From: an uncultured bacterium
Lineage (GTDB): Bacteria > Cyanobacteriota > Vampirovibrionia > Gastranaerophilales > Gastranaerophilaceae
Assembly (NCBI GenBank): GCA_900319365.1
Contig: ONOE01000002.1
Span: 186,001 to 250,000 of the forward strand
DNA length: 64,000 nt
Direction of reading: 5' to 3'
The position numbers were made by a program, and so were the translations under genes. Positions 15,592-24,129 of this stretch are shown piece after piece. The notes beneath the pieces were generated by a model that saw only the letters and a list, made by a program, of their open reading frames with translations, was not told the DNA's origin and did not search any database. Positions within the stretch are counted from its first letter, which is position 1, and every line of letters starts with the position of its first letter.

Positions 15592-17454
15592 ATGGTTTGT
15601 ACGATTGAAGAAAAAACTACCAAAAAGGTTATTAAAAAAGCTTTATCTGCTCTTGGGAAAAAGAATTTTGTATTTATTATGCACAATGCAAGTTTTCCTG
15701 CCTGCAAAGATGAAAATACGGGATTCGGAACAGTAAATTCTAACGGCGGTAAAAAATTCATCAATTATGCTCAAGGCTTATTTGATGCAATTCAAATGGG
15801 ACCTGCGGGGAAGACTAAATTATCTGATGCATCACCATACACGGGAACTATTTTCTCGGGCAACCCGTTATTTATTGACTTAAAAGAATTAACAACAAAA
15901 AAATGGGGCAATATTTTGCCGCAGGAAACTTTTGATGAAATCGTTCAAAACAACCCTAACAAGGGCAAAAACAGAACAAGTTATACTTATATTTACAAAA
16001 AGCAGGAAGAAGCTTTATCTCAAGCATACGACAACTTTTTGAAATTAAACGACAAAAAATTGCACAAAGAATTTGAATCATACAAAATTCAAAATAAAAT
16101 ATGGCTTGATAATGACAGTTTGTATGAAGCTCTTGCTATAGAAAACGAAAGCGACTACTGGCACAACTGGAAGTCAGAAACAGACAAAAATCTTTTAAAC
16201 CCGAAATCTCAGGAAGAAAAGATTAAATACGCAAAAAGAATTGACGAAATTTCTAAAAAATATTCAAAAGAAATTGATAAATACAAATTCATTCAATTTG
16301 TTCTTCACATTCAAAATGAAGAAACAAAAGAATATGCAGCTTCAAAAAACATCAAAATGATTGCAGACAGACAGGTTGCGTTTTCCGACAGAGATGAATG
16401 GGCTTATCAATCCTTGTTCTTAGAGGGTTGGTACCTTGGCTGTCCTCCTGATTATTTTTCAAAAGACGGTCAAGCATGGGGCTTCCCCGTTATGAACCCC
16501 GAAAAATTATACAATGGCGACGGAACTTTAGGCGAGGGCGGCATTTTGATGAAAAATCTTTTCAAAAAAATGTTTAAAGAAAACCCCGGCGGTGTGAGAA
16601 TTGACCATATTGTAGGTCTTATTGACCCGTGGGTATACAAAAAAGGGTTTACTCCACGTCCTGAAGAAGGTGCAGGCAGACTTTATTCATCTCCCGAGCA
16701 TCCGTTTTTGAAGAAATTTGCTATTCCTAAGCTTGAAGATCTTGATGAAGAAGTAGGTCCGGACAAAGAAAAAAGAGTTAAAACTCTTTCAAAAGAACAA
16801 ATTAAGCTCTACGGCAGATTAGTTCAAATTGTTATTGATGCGGCAAAAGAAGAAGGATTAACAAAAGATGCCATAGTTTGCGAAGATTTGGGAACTTTGA
16901 CAAATCCCGTTGCATCGGTAATGAAAGAGTATCAGCTTATGGGAATGAAATTAACTCAGTTTACCGTTCCGACAGAACCCGATGATCCCTACAGATGTAA
17001 AAATATTCCCGAAAAATGCTGGGCAATGATAGGAACCCACGATAATAGACCCGTTAATGTTTGGGCAAAATCTTTAATCCACACACACGAAGGGTATTTA
17101 CACGCAAAAAATCTTGTCGAAGATTTATTCTCAGAAAGCGAAAATAAAGATGATATAATTGTAAAATTGACAAATGATGCTGATTTTCTGAAAGAAACAA
17201 AACTTGTTGAATTATTCGCATCAAAAGCTCAAAATCTTCAAATCTTTTTCACCGATTTCTTTGATATGTGGGAAACATACAATGTTCCAGGAACTTCGGG
17301 AAATCAAAATTGGAGTTTAAGATTGCCTGATGATTTTGAAACAATGAAAACAATTAATTTGCCTTTAATATTGAAAAAGGCTATAATTGCAAGAGGTGAA
17401 AAATTCGCATCAAAGAACAAAAAGATAATAAAGGAGCTCGATGAAATTCAGTAA
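15592..17454 (+). CDS. malQ: 4-alpha-glucanotransferase MalQ (GH77, amylomaltase)
   Basis: A 620-residue GH77 enzyme that moves maltooligosaccharide units between alpha-1,4-glucans in starch or glycogen metabolism. Visible landmarks are SPYTGTIFSGNPLFIDL near the N-terminus, QWGFPVMNPEKL-type block (here QAWGFPVMNPEKLY), VRIDHIVGL (catalytic nucleophile Asp), VCEDLGTL (acid/base Glu) and GTHDNRPVNVWA (third carboxylate). The length exceeds the 500 of Thermus enzymes because of an insert between about residues 130 and 240. The start at 15592 follows AAGGGG. It overlaps the next gene by 14 bp. No glycogen phosphorylase or synthase lies nearby. Confidence 0.93.
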   Translation: MVCTIEEKTTKKVIKKALSALGKKNFVFIMHNASFPACKDENTGFGTVNSNGGKKFINYAQGLFDAIQMGPAGKTKLSDASPYTGTIFSGNPLFIDLKELTTKKWGNILPQETFDEIVQNNPNKGKNRTSYTYIYKKQEEALSQAYDNFLKLNDKKLHKEFESYKIQNKIWLDNDSLYEALAIENESDYWHNWKSETDKNLLNPKSQEEKIKYAKRIDEISKKYSKEIDKYKFIQFVLHIQNEETKEYAASKNIKMIADRQVAFSDRDEWAYQSLFLEGWYLGCPPDYFSKDGQAWGFPVMNPEKLYNGDGTLGEGGILMKNLFKKMFKENPGGVRIDHIVGLIDPWVYKKGFTPRPEEGAGRLYSSPEHPFLKKFAIPKLEDLDEEVGPDKEKRVKTLSKEQIKLYGRLVQIVIDAAKEEGLTKDAIVCEDLGTLTNPVASVMKEYQLMGMKLTQFTVPTEPDDPYRCKNIPEKCWAMIGTHDNRPVNVWAKSLIHTHEGYLHAKNLVEDLFSESENKDDIIVKLTNDADFLKETKLVELFASKAQNLQIFFTDFFDMWETYNVPGTSGNQNWSLRLPDDFETMKTINLPLILKKAIIARGEKFASKNKKIIKELDEIQ

Positions 17455-18307
17455 CATTAAAAGGACTTTTATAATTTGTGCGACATTATTACTTGTCGGA
17501 GCATCTGTTCCCGCATTTGCGGATTTAACGACTGATGCAAAAATCGAATATAACAGAGGAATTGAGTATTACAAAACAGGATCTTATGAACAGGCGGCAG
17601 AAGCTTTCAAAAAAGCAACCGAACTTGATCCGAATTATATTGATGCTTATTTTAATTTAGGCTCATTACTTGAATATTTAAAACAAGATGATGAAGCCTT
17701 GAATGCTTTTAAACAAATTATTTTAAGAAAGCCCGATGATTACGAATCGGTATACAAAGCTGCCGAATTGAGCAAAAAGCTTGGCAATTACGACAAGGCA
17801 AAAATGTATTTAACTCTTATTCCGACAGATTATCTAATCGGGCAAAGAGCAAAAGAACTTGCCCAATCTATGAATACTGATTTGCCAACGGCAAAAGCCG
17901 AACAAACAGAGCCTAAATCGTTTTCTCAGGCAAATGAAATGAACGATTCAAACGGAGTTTATAATGACATCTCAAGCCCCACGGGTATAACGACAGATAG
18001 TAGCGGTAACTTGTATGTAGCAACATTTGCAGATAATGCAATATATAAAATTGCGCCTAATAATCAAAAAATGATTTATGTTAAAAATCCTAAAATTAAC
18101 GGACCGATAGGCTTAGCAAGAGATAATTCGGGCAACTTATATATTGCAAATTACAACAAAAATAACGTTTTAAAAGTAGATACAAGCGGAAACGTAACAG
18201 AGCTTATCAACAATGTTCAAAACCCTTATTGTCTGTATTTAACCGATGGATTACTGTTTGTATCTTCACAAGGCAGCAATCAGGTTATCAGATATAAGTT
18301 AAAATAA
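17441..18307 (+). CDS. Secreted TPR plus NHL/beta-propeller-like protein
   Basis: A 288-residue protein. A signal peptide (FIICATLLLVGASVPAFA) is followed by two TPR units (KIEYNRGIEYYKTGSYEQAAEAF, YIDAYFNLGSLLEYLKQDDEA) and a linker. The C-terminal repeats read SSPTGITTDSSGNLYVATF and GPIGLARDNSGNLYIANY, typical of NHL or strictosidine-synthase-like propeller blades. Only about three blades are present, so a full propeller would need partners or dimerisation. It is probably a periplasmic or surface scaffold. Its start lies inside the last codons of malQ, suggesting co-translation. Confidence 0.75.
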   Translation: MKFSNIKRTFIICATLLLVGASVPAFADLTTDAKIEYNRGIEYYKTGSYEQAAEAFKKATELDPNYIDAYFNLGSLLEYLKQDDEALNAFKQIILRKPDDYESVYKAAELSKKLGNYDKAKMYLTLIPTDYLIGQRAKELAQSMNTDLPTAKAEQTEPKSFSQANEMNDSNGVYNDISSPTGITTDSSGNLYVATFADNAIYKIAPNNQKMIYVKNPKINGPIGLARDNSGNLYIANYNKNNVLKVDTSGNVTELINNVQNPYCLYLTDGLLFVSSQGSNQVIRYKLK

Positions 18308-18310
18308 TTT

Positions 18311-19210
18311 TTATTTATGCGAATGTTTAAGGATTTTCTTTTTCATTTCTATGATTTCGAAAACATAATCATAGTATGCACTTTTGCCTTTGAATCGCTG
18401 CAATCTTTTTTCAAGTTCTTCAGGCGCAATAAAATCTTTATAGAGAGCAATTTCTTCAAGGCATGAGATTTGCTCGCCTTTGTTTGCCTCTATTGCACGT
18501 ACAAAATTTGCCGCTTCAAGCATTGAATCCTGAGTTCCCGTATCAAGCCAAGTAAAACCTCGCCCGAGAATTTCAACATTTAAAAGTCCTTTTTCAAGAT
18601 ATACCCTGTTTAAATCGGTTATCTCAAGTTCGCCTCGTGCAGATAATTTAAGAGTTTTAGCATAATCACAAACATTTTTATCATAGAAGTATAAACCCGT
18701 AACAGCAAAATTTGATTTAGGCTTTGCAGGTTTTTCTTCAAGAGATATAGCTTTACCCGATTCATCAAATTCGACAACTCCGAATCTCTCAGGGTCTTTA
18801 ACTCTGTACCCGAATACCGTTGCGCCTTTTCTGTCGGTTAAAACATTCTTCAAAAACGTTGAAAACCCAAATCCGTGGAAAATGTTATCCCCGAGAATTA
18901 ATGCAACATCTTCACCGTTTATAAAATCTTCACTTATTAAAAACGCATCGGCAATACCACGCTGAACGTATTGTATTTTATATTGCAAATTTATACCATA
19001 TTGAGAACCGTCGCCAAGCAACTTTTGAAAATTGTCGTTATCTGCCTCGTTTGTAATTATCAAAATATCTTTAATCCCTGCAAGCATCAATGTTGAAATT
19101 GCATAATAAATCATAGGTTTGTCATAAATGGGTAAAAGAATTTTTGAAATAGGCTGTGAAGCCGGATACAATCTGGTGCCCGCACCTGCTGCTAAAACGA
19201 TTCCTTTCAT
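18311..19210 (-). CDS. rfbA: Glucose-1-phosphate thymidylyltransferase RfbA/RmlA
   Basis: A 299-residue nucleotidyltransferase that makes dTDP-glucose, the entry to dTDP-rhamnose and other deoxysugars of surface polysaccharides. Motifs are the N-terminal LAAGAGTRLYPAS loop with the catalytic KILLPIYDKPMIYY, YVQRGIADAFLI, LILGDNIFHG (metal Asp), FGVVEFDESG and EEKPAKPKSNFAVTGLYFYD. The family's G-GTRL is conserved. No rfbB, rfbC or rfbD is in the window. It is third in the minus-strand row eda-csaB-rfbA. Confidence 0.95.
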   Translation of the reverse strand: MKGIVLAAGAGTRLYPASQPISKILLPIYDKPMIYYAISTLMLAGIKDILIITNEADNDNFQKLLGDGSQYGINLQYKIQYVQRGIADAFLISEDFINGEDVALILGDNIFHGFGFSTFLKNVLTDRKGATVFGYRVKDPERFGVVEFDESGKAISLEEKPAKPKSNFAVTGLYFYDKNVCDYAKTLKLSARGELEITDLNRVYLEKGLLNVEILGRGFTWLDTGTQDSMLEAANFVRAIEANKGEQISCLEEIALYKDFIAPEELEKRLQRFKGKSAYYDYVFEIIEMKKKILKHSHK

Positions 19211-19273
19211 TAGTTAAACTCCTTATAATTTTATACTGTCAGAAACACTTTTATATTATAACCGAAAAATTTA

Positions 19274-20287
19274 TTATTCAATCACTTTTTCAAAACCCGA
19301 CCAATCAAATTTATGATTTTCTGTTTTTGATTTTATTGTTTCTGTATCTAAATTCTTTAAATTCTCAAATGCCCCGTTAAAATCGTGCTGCAAATCAATT
19401 ACGGGCAATTCAAATTCTTTTGCGATTTTTTCTACTTTTATATCGTAATTTATGCAAAGAGTTTTCACTCCTGTCAAAAGTCCGATAATTATTGAATGAA
19501 ACCGCATTGAAACCATATATTGAGCCTTTGCCAGATGAGAAATTATATCTTGGTTTGATAAATTTGAATAAACTTCTGTTTTTATGGACGGGTTAAGCGC
19601 TTTTAATTTATCACTAAACTCATTGCAAATATTTAAATCAATAGCATCTTGCAGTGCATAAATCTCAATATCAAAATCGCTAAAATTGTCATTTACCGCC
19701 TTGCTAAGCCTATCAAGAAATTCCGCACTCATTCCTTTACAATCTCTCAATTGAACGGCAAGCATTTTTGTTTTTTGAACCTGCGGAACTTTTAGCGAAA
19801 AAATCGGGTCGCAGAGTAAATCTGACTTAATACCCCAATTGTTTAGCAATTCTTGGCTTTTTTCATCTCTTACACTCAGATACGTGCAATGCTTTAGAAT
19901 ATTTTTTGTAACAAAACGTCCGAATGATGAATTGATAGGACCAATCCCCTGCGCAAAAATTATAACTTTTTTGTGCAAAAATAAAGCAATAAAAATTATC
20001 AAAAGATAGTATATTAAACTCTTTAAACTCGTAACATCTTGGAGCAAACTCCCGCCGCCCGAAATCAGAAAATCGGTTTTAGACAGAGCCTCAACAATAT
20101 TTTTGATATCAAATGTTCTGACACAATTGATATTTTCATACAATGAATGTGTATAATCAGGGTTTGAAGTGATTATGGTAATGTCGGTACCAAATTCTTT
20201 CAATTTAGACACAAGAACAGATAAAATAGCCTCATCACCAAAATTTTTAAAGCCGAAATACCCCGATAATACAAACCTTTTTGGCAT
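19274..20287 (-). CDS. csaB: Polysaccharide pyruvyl transferase CsaB
   Basis: A 337-residue PS_pyruv_trans family protein. It begins with the CsaB hallmark VLSGYFGFKNFGDEAIL and continues with SGGGSLLQDVTS, FAQGIGPI, SVRDEKSQELL and the C-terminal MRFHSIIIGLLTGVKTLCINYD. CsaB adds ketal-linked pyruvate to secondary cell wall polymer, which is then bound by SLH domains of surface proteins. In SLH-anchored outer membranes, as in Cyanobacteria, Deinococcus-Thermus and Negativicutes, it would tether the outer membrane to the wall. It starts 13 bp after eda and precedes rfbA. Confidence 0.88.
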   Translation of the reverse strand: MPKRFVLSGYFGFKNFGDEAILSVLVSKLKEFGTDITIITSNPDYTHSLYENINCVRTFDIKNIVEALSKTDFLISGGGSLLQDVTSLKSLIYYLLIIFIALFLHKKVIIFAQGIGPINSSFGRFVTKNILKHCTYLSVRDEKSQELLNNWGIKSDLLCDPIFSLKVPQVQKTKMLAVQLRDCKGMSAEFLDRLSKAVNDNFSDFDIEIYALQDAIDLNICNEFSDKLKALNPSIKTEVYSNLSNQDIISHLAKAQYMVSMRFHSIIIGLLTGVKTLCINYDIKVEKIAKEFELPVIDLQHDFNGAFENLKNLDTETIKSKTENHKFDWSGFEKVIE

Positions 20288-20300
20288 GAACAGACCTCAA

Positions 20301-20906
20301 TTATTCCAAACTGCTTATCAGGTTTTTAACTCGTTTTGTTATTTCGCCGTAAGAAGATGCAAGGGTTAAATTTCTTCCGACACCGACTGCAATTGCACCC
20401 GAATCAATATATGATTGGATCTCATCAAGTTTAACATCACCTTGAGGAATTACGCTCAAAAACGGCATAGGTCTTAACATGTTTTCGATATACTCAACCC
20501 CGCCGAGCGCCGTAACAGGATAAACTTTTACAAGCGGTATTCTTGCTTTCCATGCTTTATACGCTTCGTTAGCAGTTGAAGTCCCCGCAATGAACGGAAT
20601 TTGTCTGTCTTTTGAAATTTTTACAAGATTTTTTGAAAATATCGGAGATGCAATAATTTTTGCACCACAATCAATAGCGATTTGCGCCTGAACGGAAGTA
20701 ATAATGCCGCCTGCACATATTATTGCCTCTTTTGATAATTTATCAATAACATTAAAGACCTCTGAATTTAATGCGGTTATTTCAATCATATCCAACCCGC
20801 CGTCAATGATGGCTCTGGCCGTATCATAAACGATATTGGAATCCGTATTTCTTATAATCGGGTAAACCTTATTTAATGAAAGTTTTTCTGTTAAGTTCAT
20901 GTTCAC
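20301..20906 (-). CDS. eda: KDPG/KHG aldolase
   Basis: A 201-residue class I aldolase that splits 2-keto-3-deoxy-6-phosphogluconate or 4-hydroxy-2-oxoglutarate. Catalytic elements are visible: Glu in GLDMIEIT, the Schiff-base Lys in VKVYPVTALGG, and the phosphate loop GAIAVGVG. VYPV stands in place of the usual VFPA. No edd or gluconate genes adjoin, so it may act on uronate breakdown products or hydroxyproline-type substrates. Starts at 20906 or 20900 are equally plausible. It leads a short minus-strand operon with csaB. Confidence 0.88.
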   Translation of the reverse strand: MNMNLTEKLSLNKVYPIIRNTDSNIVYDTARAIIDGGLDMIEITALNSEVFNVIDKLSKEAIICAGGIITSVQAQIAIDCGAKIIASPIFSKNLVKISKDRQIPFIAGTSTANEAYKAWKARIPLVKVYPVTALGGVEYIENMLRPMPFLSVIPQGDVKLDEIQSYIDSGAIAVGVGRNLTLASSYGEITKRVKNLISSLE

Positions 20907-20956
20907 AATCTGTCCTTTTTTCCAAATTTATTATATCATAAAATAACAGGGGATTA

Positions 20957-22966
20957 ATGTATATGAAGAAATTGAAAAATAAACTGTTTTATATTTACGC
21001 TTTTTTGTTATATCTGGTAATTATTTGCGTATTCATATTGCTTGCCAACAAATTTATTAAACCTTATGCTGACAGCTTGTTGTTATCAAAGGTTTCATCA
21101 ATGATTCAGCCTGATTATGATGTTGTCGAAATCGTATTTGACGACAGCACAAATCAAAAATACAGTTGGCTAAACGACTCAAATAACGAAATAACTGCAA
21201 ACATTTTAGACTATTTCCACACCTATGCAAAGCCTAAAGTTGTCGGACTTGATATCGGGTTTGTATCGTTCCGTGATGAAATGGCACCCAAAGCTCAAAA
21301 ATTCTTAACCCAAATCGGCAGAATGAATAACCTCGTATCAGGATTCTTCCCCGAACAGGACTTGCGCAGAGATGATAAATATTTCATTGATAATTTCAAA
21401 CAAAACCATTCAATGGATGTAAAAATTCAAACGAAAAAGAAATTCAAAACAAATTACCACGGGATTATCAGCTATTCGGATATTTTAAGAAAAACCACCA
21501 AACACTACGGTTCTGTTGTTATTCAAAAAGATGCCGCAGCAAGTTATACTTTTGACTGCATAAATATCGTAAAAATAGGTGATGCTTACTATCCGTCATT
21601 GTCTTTAAAGATGTACTTGCTTGCAAATAACACCAATCAAATTGCTATAACAGACAAAGACATAGTTGTACCTAAAACGGGGTTGAAATTCCCTTACAGA
21701 TACAAAGGCGGCAATTTCTATTCTCCTATAAGATACTACAGATTGTATCCGTTCGGAGGCGGGGAGCCGACTTATTCACACTTCGTAATCCCCGCATACA
21801 AGATTTTGGATACCTATGAAGCACTTCAAAAAGGAATTACGCCTAAAACCAATCCCCGAATGTATGATGTTTCAAAAAATGCCCATGCACTTTTAAATCC
21901 CGATTTATTTAAAAATAAAATAATCTTTATCGGCGAAAATATATCGGGAGCAAACCAAGATGTTTTGAGAACCCCGATGGAAGAAAGACATCCGGGAGTT
22001 GATGTTCAGGCAAGCACCTACAACAATTTAAGCGGAGCAGAAAGCATTCACAATGCGGGATTTCCGGTAAATGTATTCTTATTCCTGCTGCTTTGTATAT
22101 CAGCGTTTGTCGTAATTATGCGCTCAAAATTTATAAAAGGAATAATCTCTTTATGCGCATTAGATGTGGTTTATTTAATTTTTGTAATCATATTTGCCCT
22201 GTTCGGCTATATCACAAGTTATGCCGTACCGCTTGTGTGCCAATTCGTTACGGCTGCATTTGCATATACTTTTAAATTTATAAACGAAAACCGAAACAAA
22301 GAGCAAATCAAAAACGCAATGGGTAAATATTTATCTCAAGACGTTATGAAAAATGTTGTTAAAAACATTGATAATCTCGGGCTCGGCGGTAAAAGGACCG
22401 TCGTAACGGTTCTGTTTTCGGATATCAGAGGTTTTACAAGCATGAGCGAAAAGATGCAGGCGGTTGATGTTTCTAAAATCTTGAATGAATACTTTGCCGA
22501 AATGGAACCGATTATTACAAAATACAACGGAATCATTAACAAATTCATAGGCGATGCGATTATGGTAATTTTCGGCGAACCCATTCAGGATATCAACCAC
22601 CCGCAAAATGCCGTTAAATGTGCTTATGAAATGCTTAAAAAAGTCGAATATTTAAGAGAAAAATGGTTATTTGAAGGGCGCCCGAAATTCGAAATCGGCA
22701 TCGGCATAAATACCGGAGAAGTCTTTATCGGCAATATCGGCACGGAAAACCGTATGGAATATACCGTTATCGGCGACACGGTAAACCTTGCAAGCAGAAT
22801 TGAAAGCTATAACAAGGTTTATAAAACGAATCTGCTTGTGAGCGCATCGACTTATAACTATATTTCGGATATTGCAGATGTTATCAAAATTAAAGAAGTC
22901 CAAATTCGAGGGAAATCAAAGAAAATGGATATCTATGAAGTTCTGCGAATAGACCTTGATAAATAA
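20957..22966 (+). CDS. CHASE2-domain class III adenylate/guanylate cyclase
   Basis: A 669-residue membrane signalling protein. It has one N-terminal TM segment (about 8-32), an extracytoplasmic CHASE2 sensor domain to about residue 365 (VVGLDIGFVSFRD, HPGVDVQAS), then three TM helices (about 372-440) and a C-terminal cyclase domain (about 470-640). Catalytic motifs are FSDIRGFT (metal Asp), NKFIGDAIMVIF (base-contact Lys and second metal Asp), TGEVFIGNIG and EYTVIGDTVNLASRIE (transition-state Asn and Arg), which fit class IIIb adenylate cyclase. Such proteins are common in cyanobacteria. It is a single gene, preceded by AGGGG. Confidence 0.93.
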   Translation: MYMKKLKNKLFYIYAFLLYLVIICVFILLANKFIKPYADSLLLSKVSSMIQPDYDVVEIVFDDSTNQKYSWLNDSNNEITANILDYFHTYAKPKVVGLDIGFVSFRDEMAPKAQKFLTQIGRMNNLVSGFFPEQDLRRDDKYFIDNFKQNHSMDVKIQTKKKFKTNYHGIISYSDILRKTTKHYGSVVIQKDAAASYTFDCINIVKIGDAYYPSLSLKMYLLANNTNQIAITDKDIVVPKTGLKFPYRYKGGNFYSPIRYYRLYPFGGGEPTYSHFVIPAYKILDTYEALQKGITPKTNPRMYDVSKNAHALLNPDLFKNKIIFIGENISGANQDVLRTPMEERHPGVDVQASTYNNLSGAESIHNAGFPVNVFLFLLLCISAFVVIMRSKFIKGIISLCALDVVYLIFVIIFALFGYITSYAVPLVCQFVTAAFAYTFKFINENRNKEQIKNAMGKYLSQDVMKNVVKNIDNLGLGGKRTVVTVLFSDIRGFTSMSEKMQAVDVSKILNEYFAEMEPIITKYNGIINKFIGDAIMVIFGEPIQDINHPQNAVKCAYEMLKKVEYLREKWLFEGRPKFEIGIGINTGEVFIGNIGTENRMEYTVIGDTVNLASRIESYNKVYKTNLLVSASTYNYISDIADVIKIKEVQIRGKSKKMDIYEVLRIDLDK

Positions 22967-23008
22967 TTTGCGGGGCAAAATTTATCATTCACGGCTTTTT
23001 AAACGGAC

Positions 23009-23830
23009 ATGAATATTGCGTCTATTAATCCTTATTTGTATTTTAGTGCGAATTTAAATTCGCCAAAATTGAAATTTGAAAGACAGGATTTCTATGTAAA
23101 TATGAAAGGCTACGGTAAGAATTTCAGATGGGCGGATTGCGTAATAAAAACGGCCGATTCGACAGCCAAACTTATAAAAAACGGTTTCTCTTTTGAAAAT
23201 ATTTTGCACAATATTACTTCAGGCGTAATAAAAGCCAACAAAAAGATAAATGACCTTGCGAAAAGACTCCATACGGGGATTTTGAGAACTCCGAGGAAAG
23301 GTTGAGAGTCTGATTCAGATTGGGCAAAATATGATTTGGAAACACCGTACGGAAAATTCGGACTGCCCAAATACCTGCCTTATGAAAACAGGCTTGATTA
23401 TGTACAATCACATCCGCTTGATAATCCGATAGACGGAATTGATTTAACTCGCCCTGTTTTCGGGAAAAATAAGAAATATTTAAAACACGGCGACAGCGAA
23501 TACGTGAATAATGCGCTTGAATATGCAATGAGGCGTTATAAAGATTTTTCAAAATACTTAAATAAAGATATCAATGAAAATGATATGACAAATATAAATA
23601 ACGATATTGCCGAAATCCGCTGGGTTCTGGTGCATGCAACACCTTGGGACAGAGGGAGCGACTCAATTTCAAACGTATTGATTCGCTCAATGTATAAAGC
23701 CGCAGGAATAAAATCCTACCCGTTGAAAGAAGGCGTTTCGCTTGACTTGGAGGCATATTGCAACAACCTGCAGGATTATAAGAAGAATTTTGCCGATTAT
23801 TTTGAATCCCCGCCCGAAATTATAAACTAA
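23009..23830 (+). pseudogene. Hypothetical protein gene interrupted by an in-frame TGA
   Basis: Two open segments, 23009-23305 (98 residues) and from 23306 to 23830, lie in the same frame and are separated only by a TGA at 23303-23305. Reading through gives PRKG-stop-ESDSDWAKYDL and then ETPYGKFGLPKYLPYENRL with no further stop, 273 codons in all. The downstream part contains an ordered block (AEIRWVLVHATPWDRGSDSI, then GIKSYPLKEGVSLDLEAY) that looks like a conserved domain I cannot name confidently; an effector-like module is possible. A point mutation (for example CGA or TGG to TGA), a sequencing error or recoding could each explain it. No clear ribosome site precedes 23009. Confidence 0.6.
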
Positions 23831-23841
23831 TACACAAATAT

Positions 23842-23870
23842 TTGCATTTATTTTTTCATAATGATATTAT
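23842..23870 (+). promoter_or_regulatory. Promoter of tRNA-Thr(CGT)
   Basis: TTGCAT (23842-23847), 17-nt spacer, TATTAT (23865-23870), 10 bp before the tRNA 5' end. Confidence 0.65.
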
Positions 23871-23880
23871 ATAAGCACTT

Positions 23881-23953
23881 GCCGATATGGCTCAGTTGGT
23901 AGAGCAGCTCATTCGTAATGAGCAGGTCGTCGGTTCGAGTCCGACTATCGGCT
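23881..23953 (+). tRNA. tRNA-Thr (anticodon CGT)
   Basis: A 73-nt cloverleaf. The acceptor GCCGATA pairs with TATCGGC, with discriminator T. The anticodon stem GCTCA/TGAGC encloses TTCGTAA, and the T-arm GTCGG-TTCGAGT-CCGAC is complete. CCA is not encoded. An intrinsic terminator follows. Confidence 0.96.
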
Positions 23954-23972
23954 TTGCTTTTTATTAAAAAAC

Positions 23973-23998
23973 GTGTAACATCAGTTACACATTTTTTT
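23973..23998 (+). terminator. Intrinsic terminator of tRNA-Thr(CGT)
   Basis: GTGTAAC-ATCA-GTTACAC is a perfect 7-bp stem followed by ATTTTTTT, 20 bp after the tRNA. Confidence 0.85.
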
Positions 23999-24014
23999 GC
24001 ATATTATTTTATGC

Positions 24015-24043
24015 TTGACAAATTTCATATTTAAATGTATTAT
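24015..24043 (+). promoter_or_regulatory. Near-consensus promoter driving a short untranslated RNA
   Basis: TTGACA (24015-24020), exactly 17 nt, TATTAT (24038-24043). It is the strongest sigma-70 promoter I see in the window, and the only thing downstream before a terminator is a 79-nt non-coding stretch. Confidence 0.75.
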
Positions 24044-24049
24044 TACTAC

Positions 24050-24128
24050 ACAAGTAGTAAATAATCTGCTTGATAATATCCTTCTTATAACTACTATATG
24101 CACGTAAGACCTTTATAAGGTCTTTTTT
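24050..24128 (+). ncRNA. Candidate small RNA (about 79 nt)
   Basis: From the predicted start near 24050 to the end of a terminator at 24107-24128. AGTAGT (24053-24058) pairs with ACTACT (24090-24095), displaying a 31-nt loop with the pyrimidine-rich ATCCTTCTT. This is followed by the terminator AGACCTT-TAT-AAGGTCT and six T. It has no ORF and no downstream plus-strand gene; the converging neighbour is sdaAA, whose stop lies 1 bp beyond the T-run. Confidence 0.6.
24107..24128 (+). terminator. Terminator of the candidate sRNA
   Basis: AGACCTT-TAT-AAGGTCT stem followed by TTTTT on the plus strand. The minus strand lacks a T-run after the stem, so it does not obviously end sdaAA transcription. 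Confidence 0.7.
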
Positions 24129-24129
24129 A

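Noticed and set aside
23336..23830. Treating the segment after the TGA as an independent gene starting at the ATG at 23336
   Set aside because: It is in the same frame as the upstream segment, and the intervening codons also read open. No ribosome site lies before the ATG. A broken single gene is simpler.
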